Origin: Scytonema sp. UIC 10036
GTDB lineage: Bacteria > Cyanobacteriota > Cyanobacteriia > Cyanobacteriales > Nostocaceae
DNA: 26,218 nucleotides
Direction: 5' to 3'
Assembly: GCF_009725235.1 (NCBI RefSeq)
Contig: NZ_WJFC01000186.1
Location: 1-26,218, forward strand
Shown: positions 21,903 through 26,218 of the stretch, piece by piece
Numbering within the stretch: the first letter of the stretch is position 1
How the letters are laid out: each line of letters opens with the position of its first letter
Program-made: the position numbers and the translations under genes
Notes under the pieces: model-generated
Database searches by the model: none
What the model saw: only the letters and a program-made list of their open reading frames with translations
What the model was told of the DNA's origin: nothing

Positions 21903-23630
21903 ATGGTAGCACTGACCGAGCGAGTTCAGCGCAGGCTGACGATGCATTCTATGGAAATTGCCCCCAATACAACTGCAATCCGTTGCTTGGATTGGGATCG
22001 CGATCGCTTCGATATTGAGTTTGGTCTCCAAAATGGCACAACTTACAATTCGTTTTTAATCCAAAGTGAAAAAGTCGCTTTGGTTGATACCTCTCATGAG
22101 AAGTTTCGCCAACTCTACCTAGATGCTTTAGATGGGCTGGTTAACCTAAATGCACTCGACTATTTGATTGTCAGTCATACTGAACCAGATCATAGTGGAT
22201 TGGTCAAAGACATCTTAGCGTTAGCTCCTCAAGTCACTGTTGTAGGTTCAAAAGTTGCAATTCAGTTTTTGGAAAATTGGCTGCATCAGCCATTTAAACA
22301 ACAAATTGTGAAAAATGGCGCTCGCTTGGATTTGGGTAATGGACATATTTTGGAATTTGTCATTGCACCAAATCTGCATTGGCCCGACACAATATTCACT
22401 TACGATGTGAAAACACAAATTTTGTATACTTGTGATGCCTTTGGTATGCACTATTGTGATGACCACACGTTTGATGAAGACTTAGCTCTCATTGAAGAAG
22501 ATTTCCAGTACTACTACGACTGTCTGATGCGACCAAATGCTCGCTCAGTGTTATCTGCTCTCAAACGGATGGGTGAGTTACCATCATTGACTACCATTGC
22601 TACAGGTCACGGTCCCCTACTCCATTACAACTTAACCGATCTTGTCAATCGCTATCGGCAGTGGAGCCAAGAACAAGCCAAGGCAGAAACAACTGTTGCT
22701 GTCTTTTATGTCTCTGATTATGGGTTTAGCGATCGCCTTTCACAAGCCATTGCTCACGGCATCACAAAGACTGGCGTAGCAGTAGAAATGATGGATTTAA
22801 AATCAGCTGACCCCCAAGATGTCAAAGAATTAGTCAGCCTTGCTAGCGGATTAGTCATTGGAACTCCACCCATTTCAGGTTCTTCTACAGCTTCTGCTCA
22901 AACTGCCCTCAGCACTATTCTGGCTGTAGCTAAACCCAAACAATCTATAGGTGTCTTTGAATCTGGAGGTCAAGACGGTGAATCTGTCTATTTACTGCTC
23001 AACAAGTTTCAAGATTTAGGCTTAAATCCAGCTTTTTCGCCAATTGTTCTTAAAGAGACACCAACAGAAACGACATATCACTTATGTGAAGAAGCAGGAA
23101 CAGATATGGGACAGTCGTTGTCTCGCGATCGCAGCATCAAACAACTCAAATCCTTAAATTCCGATTTAGAAAAAGCCTTGGGACGGCTCAGTAATGGGTT
23201 ATATATTCTCACTGCTCAAAAAGGAAATATTAGCAGTGCGATGTTAGCTTCTTGGGTTGCACAAGCTAGTTTCAAACCTTTGGGAATAACAGTTATGGTA
23301 GCTAAAGACCGTGCTATTGAGTCTTTGCTACACGTAGGCGATCGCTTTGTTCTCAACATTTTAGAAGAAAACAATTATCAGAAATTAATGAAGCATTTTT
23401 TGCAACGCTTCCATCCAGGTGCCGATCGCTTTGCAGGTATCAAAACTTATCCTGCAAACAATAACTGTCCGATTTTAGCGGATGCCCTTGCTTATATAGA
23501 GTGCGAAGTTAAAAGCCGCCTGGATTGCGGTGACCATTGGGCTGTCTACAGCACTGTCTCTGTCGGTCGTGTTTCAAAACCTGATGCCCTCACTGCAGTT
23601 CACCATCGCAAGATTGGAAATCATTACTAA
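21903..23630 (+). CDS. flv3: Flavodiiron protein Flv3-type (canonical di-iron site)
   Basis: 575 residues from ATG 21903, which has GGAGG five bases upstream (21893-21897); a TTG at 21885 is less likely. Three domains: a metallo-beta-lactamase-like domain (about 20-255), a flavodoxin domain (about 260-400) and a C-terminal flavin reductase domain (about 425-575) typical of cyanobacteria. The di-iron ligands are complete: His 92, Glu 94, Asp 96, His 97 (SHTEPDHSG), His 159 (NLHWPD), Asp 178 (CDAFG) and His 236 (GHGP). With Flv1 it reduces O2 to water using photosynthetic electrons, protecting photosystem I under fluctuating light. Flv1 follows 92 bases downstream. Heterocystous strains hold a second, heterocyst-specific adjacent pair (flv1B/flv3B); the adjacency seen here fits that pair, but the sequence alone does not decide. 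Confidence 0.93.
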   Translation: MVALTERVQRRLTMHSMEIAPNTTAIRCLDWDRDRFDIEFGLQNGTTYNSFLIQSEKVALVDTSHEKFRQLYLDALDGLVNLNALDYLIVSHTEPDHSGLVKDILALAPQVTVVGSKVAIQFLENWLHQPFKQQIVKNGARLDLGNGHILEFVIAPNLHWPDTIFTYDVKTQILYTCDAFGMHYCDDHTFDEDLALIEEDFQYYYDCLMRPNARSVLSALKRMGELPSLTTIATGHGPLLHYNLTDLVNRYRQWSQEQAKAETTVAVFYVSDYGFSDRLSQAIAHGITKTGVAVEMMDLKSADPQDVKELVSLASGLVIGTPPISGSSTASAQTALSTILAVAKPKQSIGVFESGGQDGESVYLLLNKFQDLGLNPAFSPIVLKETPTETTYHLCEEAGTDMGQSLSRDRSIKQLKSLNSDLEKALGRLSNGLYILTAQKGNISSAMLASWVAQASFKPLGITVMVAKDRAIESLLHVGDRFVLNILEENNYQKLMKHFLQRFHPGADRFAGIKTYPANNNCPILADALAYIECEVKSRLDCGDHWAVYSTVSVGRVSKPDALTAVHHRKIGNHY

Positions 23631-23633
23631 TAA

Positions 23634-23720
23634 GTTAGTGGTTAGTAGTTAGTTGTTAGTTGTTACTAGCACTAACTACCAACCACCAACCACTAACCAC
23701 CAACCACTAACCACTAACCA
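23634..23720. repeat. Heptamer array 3 (inverted arms)
   Basis: The left arm AGTTAGTGGTTAGTAGTTAG and following units cover 23634-23664; the right arm ACTAACTACCAACCACCAAC and following units cover 23671-23720. The loop is short (about 6 bases). The right arm ends 2 bases before ATG 23723. Confidence 0.9.
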
Positions 23721-23722
23721 AT

Positions 23723-25435
23723 ATGAAATTACGTGATGTTCAAGTTGCTTCGATAGGCGATGGCACTACCGTGTTGCGATCGCGCACATGGGATAGACTG
23801 AAGTTTGAAGTTGAATACTCGTTACAGAAAGGTACAACTGCAAATTCCTATCTCATCCAAGCTGGCAAAACTGCGCTTTTAGACCCTCCAGGAAAATCAT
23901 TTACAGAGATTTATCTACAGCAGTTACAGCAGCAGCTAGATTTCAAACAACTGGATTATGTAATTTTGGGTCATGTCAATCCCAATCGCTGTGTAACCTT
24001 AAAGGAGTTGTTAGAACTAGCCCCTCAAATCACATTTGTCTGTGCGAAAGCAGGCGCAGTTGCTTTGCGTGCAGCTTTTCCAGAAAAGGAGTTAAAAATT
24101 AGCGTTGTTAGGGAGGAAGAAGTTTTAGATTTAGGATCGGGTCACAAATTGCAATTTATTCCCGTCCCTACTTCACGCTGGCCCGACGAGCTTTATACTT
24201 ACGATTCTCTGACTCGCATTCTCTTTACTGATAAACTGTTTGGCGCTCATGTTTGTGGTGATGAAATTTTTGATGAAGGTTGGAAACTTCTAGACGAAGA
24301 CCGGCGGCACTACTATGATTGTCTTCATGCTGCTCAGTCTCGGCAGGTGGAAATAGCACTCACTAAATTTACTTCTTTATCAGTCAGTTTCTACGCCCCC
24401 GGTCACGGTCCTCTTGTACGTTATAGCAAAAGCCGACTCAATCACGACTATCGGCTGTGGAGCCAACAGCAAAAGGAACGAGACTTGACAGTTGCTCTAC
24501 TTTATGCATCTGCTTATGGGAATACAGGCACCATAGCACAAGCGATCGCCAAGGGTATTACAAAAGCAGGTGTGGCTGTAGAATCCATAAACTGTGAGTT
24601 AGCAGAGCCGTCTGAAATTCATGCCCTCATAGAAAAATGTGATGGATTTATCATCGGTTCCCCTACATTAGGAGGACATATGCCCACGCAAGTACAAACT
24701 GCTTTGGGTATCGTACTTTCTGTTGCTGCCAAAAACAAGTTAGCAGGTGTATTTGGCTCTTATGGTTGGAGTGGAGAAGCTGTTGATGAGATTGAAAGCA
24801 AATTACAAGATGCAGGTTATCATTTTGGCTTTGACACCATTCGAGTAAAGTTCAAGCCCAGCGATACCATTCTTCAGCAGTGTAAAGAAGCTGGTACTGA
24901 TTTTGCTCAAGCTTTAAAAAAGGCAAAAAAAATTCGTACTCCCCGCCAACCAATAAGCGATTCTCAAATTAACAGAACCGAGCAAGCTGTAGGACGAATT
25001 GTTGGCTCTTTATGTGTAGTATCTACCAAGCGAGGAGATGCAAAAAGTGCAATGCTAGCTTCTTGGGTGACTCAGGCTAGTTTCAATCCCCCAGGTTTAA
25101 CAATTGCAGTCGCTAAAGACCGAGCTATTGAATCTATGGTGCATACAGGAGACAAATTTGTCCTCAACATCCTTAAAGAAGGTATGAACTTAAGGCGGCA
25201 CTTCCTTCAAGCCTTTGGTCCAGGCGAAGATCGTTTTGTTGGTTTAAACACCCAAGCCACTGAAGATGGTTGTCCCATCCTCAGTGATGCCCTTAGCTAT
25301 TTGGAATGTAGCGTTCACAGCCGTATGGATTGTGGAGATCACTGGCTTGTTTATGCGATCGTTAACAATGGTCAAATGCTACAACCTACAGGAATGACTG
25401 CAATACACCATCGTAAATCGGGTAGTCAGTATTGA
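23723..25435 (+). CDS. flv1: Flavodiiron protein Flv1-type (non-canonical di-iron site)
   Basis: 570 residues with the same three domains as Flv3. The di-iron site is changed as in the Flv1 lineage: His 84 stays, but the Glu, Asp and His of the first motif become Asn 86, Asn 88 and Arg 89 (GHVNPNRC), the next His becomes Arg 152 (TSRWPD) and the Asp becomes Lys 171 (FTDKLFG). Only His 228 (APGHGP) stays from the later ligands. Flv1 cannot bind iron normally and works as partner of Flv3 in the heteromeric O2 reductase. The flavodoxin loop is SAYGNTGTIAQAIA, and the flavin reductase domain contains SAMLASWVTQASF. It starts at ATG 23723 directly after heptamer array 3; no Shine-Dalgarno is visible. 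Confidence 0.93.
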   Translation: MKLRDVQVASIGDGTTVLRSRTWDRLKFEVEYSLQKGTTANSYLIQAGKTALLDPPGKSFTEIYLQQLQQQLDFKQLDYVILGHVNPNRCVTLKELLELAPQITFVCAKAGAVALRAAFPEKELKISVVREEEVLDLGSGHKLQFIPVPTSRWPDELYTYDSLTRILFTDKLFGAHVCGDEIFDEGWKLLDEDRRHYYDCLHAAQSRQVEIALTKFTSLSVSFYAPGHGPLVRYSKSRLNHDYRLWSQQQKERDLTVALLYASAYGNTGTIAQAIAKGITKAGVAVESINCELAEPSEIHALIEKCDGFIIGSPTLGGHMPTQVQTALGIVLSVAAKNKLAGVFGSYGWSGEAVDEIESKLQDAGYHFGFDTIRVKFKPSDTILQQCKEAGTDFAQALKKAKKIRTPRQPISDSQINRTEQAVGRIVGSLCVVSTKRGDAKSAMLASWVTQASFNPPGLTIAVAKDRAIESMVHTGDKFVLNILKEGMNLRRHFLQAFGPGEDRFVGLNTQATEDGCPILSDALSYLECSVHSRMDCGDHWLVYAIVNNGQMLQPTGMTAIHHRKSGSQY

Positions 25436-25437
25436 AT

Positions 25438-25542
25438 GGTTAGTTGTTAGTTGATAGTTGTTAGTTGTTAGTTGTAAAGATTAACAATCAACCACTAACC
25501 ACTAACCACTAACCACTAACCACTAACCACTAACCACTAACA
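25438..25542. repeat. Heptamer array 4 (inverted arms)
   Basis: The left arm is GTTAGTTGTTAGTTGATAG and related units (25438-25475). After a short spacer the right arm has seven exact CACTAAC units (25493-25541) preceded by degenerate ones. This is the most regular of the four arrays. An AGGAG Shine-Dalgarno lies between it and the PsiE start. Confidence 0.9.
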
Positions 25543-25557
25543 ATTTAGGAGAAACAA

Positions 25558-26064
25558 ATGCAAGGATTGTTAAAGAAACCATTTATGACAAAATATGAAT
25601 GGTTAAACAGAACTCTGATTGTACGTTGTCTTGAAACTGTACAAGATTTAATTGTCATTTCTTTGTGCATTGGTTTATTTAGCTTGATGGCAATTCAGCT
25701 GCGAGCTATGTTCTATTCTTTGCTGCCTCCCCTGAATTTTCAAGCAGTCACTTCAGATATTTTATTTCTATTAATTTTAGTCGAGTTATTTCGACTGCTA
25801 ATTATTTACTTACAAGAACAACGAGTTTCTATTGGTGTAGCAGTAGAAGTCTCGATAGTATCTGTTTTACGAGAAGTTATTGTCAGGGGAGTATTAGAGG
25901 CAGAATGGAACCAAATTTTAGCAGCTTGCGCTTTTCTACTTGTTATGGCGGTATTACTTATAGTTCGAGTGTGGTTACCACCAACTTTTGATGGAATCGA
26001 TCCAGAAAGACGAGTTGCTTTGAGAAATCAACTGCTAACATCAGAGAAAAGAAGTGTAGATTAA
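25558..26064 (+). CDS. PsiE-family membrane protein
   Basis: 168 residues. Four membrane helices are apparent: about 29-50, 62-82, 95-112 and 120-145, in the order known for PsiE (phosphate-starvation-inducible) proteins. Charged segments RLLIIYLQEQRVS and VREVIVRG-like stretches lie on the cytoplasmic side. The molecular function of PsiE is unknown; it is called from the overall plan, the short length and remembered sequence features. ATG 25558 has AGGAG about 8 bases upstream, unlike the three genes before it. It follows flv1 after heptamer array 4, so it may be part of the same transcript or have its own promoter. Confidence 0.75.
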   Translation: MQGLLKKPFMTKYEWLNRTLIVRCLETVQDLIVISLCIGLFSLMAIQLRAMFYSLLPPLNFQAVTSDILFLLILVELFRLLIIYLQEQRVSIGVAVEVSIVSVLREVIVRGVLEAEWNQILAACAFLLVMAVLLIVRVWLPPTFDGIDPERRVALRNQLLTSEKRSVD

Positions 26065-26140
26065 AATTATATGTCTGACTTCTCAGCTTGTGCCCGAAGG
26101 AAGCTTGGTGGGCTGCTGTTGAGCAACGCTACTGAGTACT

Positions 26141-26186
26141 GGAGGCGGAGCCTCCGGTGTAGGCATTCCCCGGCGGAGCCGCGGAA
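26141..26186. repeat. Palindromic GC-rich repeats at window end
   Basis: GGAGGC-GGA-GCCTCC (26141-26155) is a perfect 6-bp hairpin. A second follows: TTCC-C-CGGC-GGA-GCCG-C-GGAA (26166-26186), with one mismatch. Both have a GGA loop. Such repeats are abundant between genes in filamentous cyanobacteria. A pyrimidine-rich heptamer stretch (CCCCTACC/CCCCTAT type) follows to the window end at 26218. Confidence 0.75.
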
Positions 26187-26218
26187 CGAGAACTCTCCCT
26201 ACCCCCTATCCCCTACCC

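Overview
The window looks like chromosomal DNA of a cyanobacterium, probably a filamentous and possibly heterocystous one. More than twenty copies of the octamer GCGATCGC (the cyanobacterial HIP1 signature) are scattered through it. It carries a Flv3/Flv1 flavodiiron pair, heptamer-type short tandem repeats (STRR-like), and several small palindromic intergenic repeats. I could not search a database, so the genus is not called. No rRNA, tRNA, CRISPR array or intact insertion sequence was seen.

Layout. (1) 1-4162: the 3' part of a large protein resembling the Hsp90-like/sacsin-type family, then, on the opposite strand, a GIY-YIG nuclease-domain protein and an HxlR-type regulator. (2) 4275-6569 (-): a secreted seven-repeat SBBP beta-propeller protein. 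(3) 7379-10928 (+): an apparent metabolic cassette of a 2OG-Fe(II) oxygenase, a glutamine synthetase-like ligase and an amidohydrolase; the last two match the two halves of fungal/plant FluG-type fusions. (4) 11043-13325: an atypical SDR oxidoreductase divergent from a broken YafY/WYL regulator, then msrA and a small duplicated scrap of msrA. (5) 13360-16035: a membrane-anchored coiled-coil/winged-helix protein, a universal stress protein, an N-terminally shortened Nmad2-domain protein and a small secreted Cys-containing protein. (6) 17062-21632 (+): a GldA/GldF/GldG-like ABC module ending in a DUF4340 protein. (7) 21903-26064 (+): flv3, flv1 and a PsiE-family membrane protein. The last 150 bases are palindromic repeats.

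How the parts fit together. Flv3 keeps every di-iron ligand while Flv1 has lost nearly all of them, as expected for the light-driven O2-reducing Flv1/Flv3 pair. The ABC module and the flv genes lie in one direction, and four of their junctions carry the same heptamer array arranged as an imperfect inverted repeat. Two of the small palindromic repeats have left visible insertion scars. A 28-bp hairpin element splits the start of the YafY regulator out of frame, and a 45-bp nested palindrome interrupts a copy of another repeat. The regulator has also lost its WYL domain, which suggests that the neighbouring SDR gene is no longer under its control.

The observations I consider most worth following are the split-FluG plus oxygenase cassette, the hairpin-disrupted regulator with its surviving operator-like palindrome, and the inverted heptamer arrays at the Gld/Flv gene junctions.
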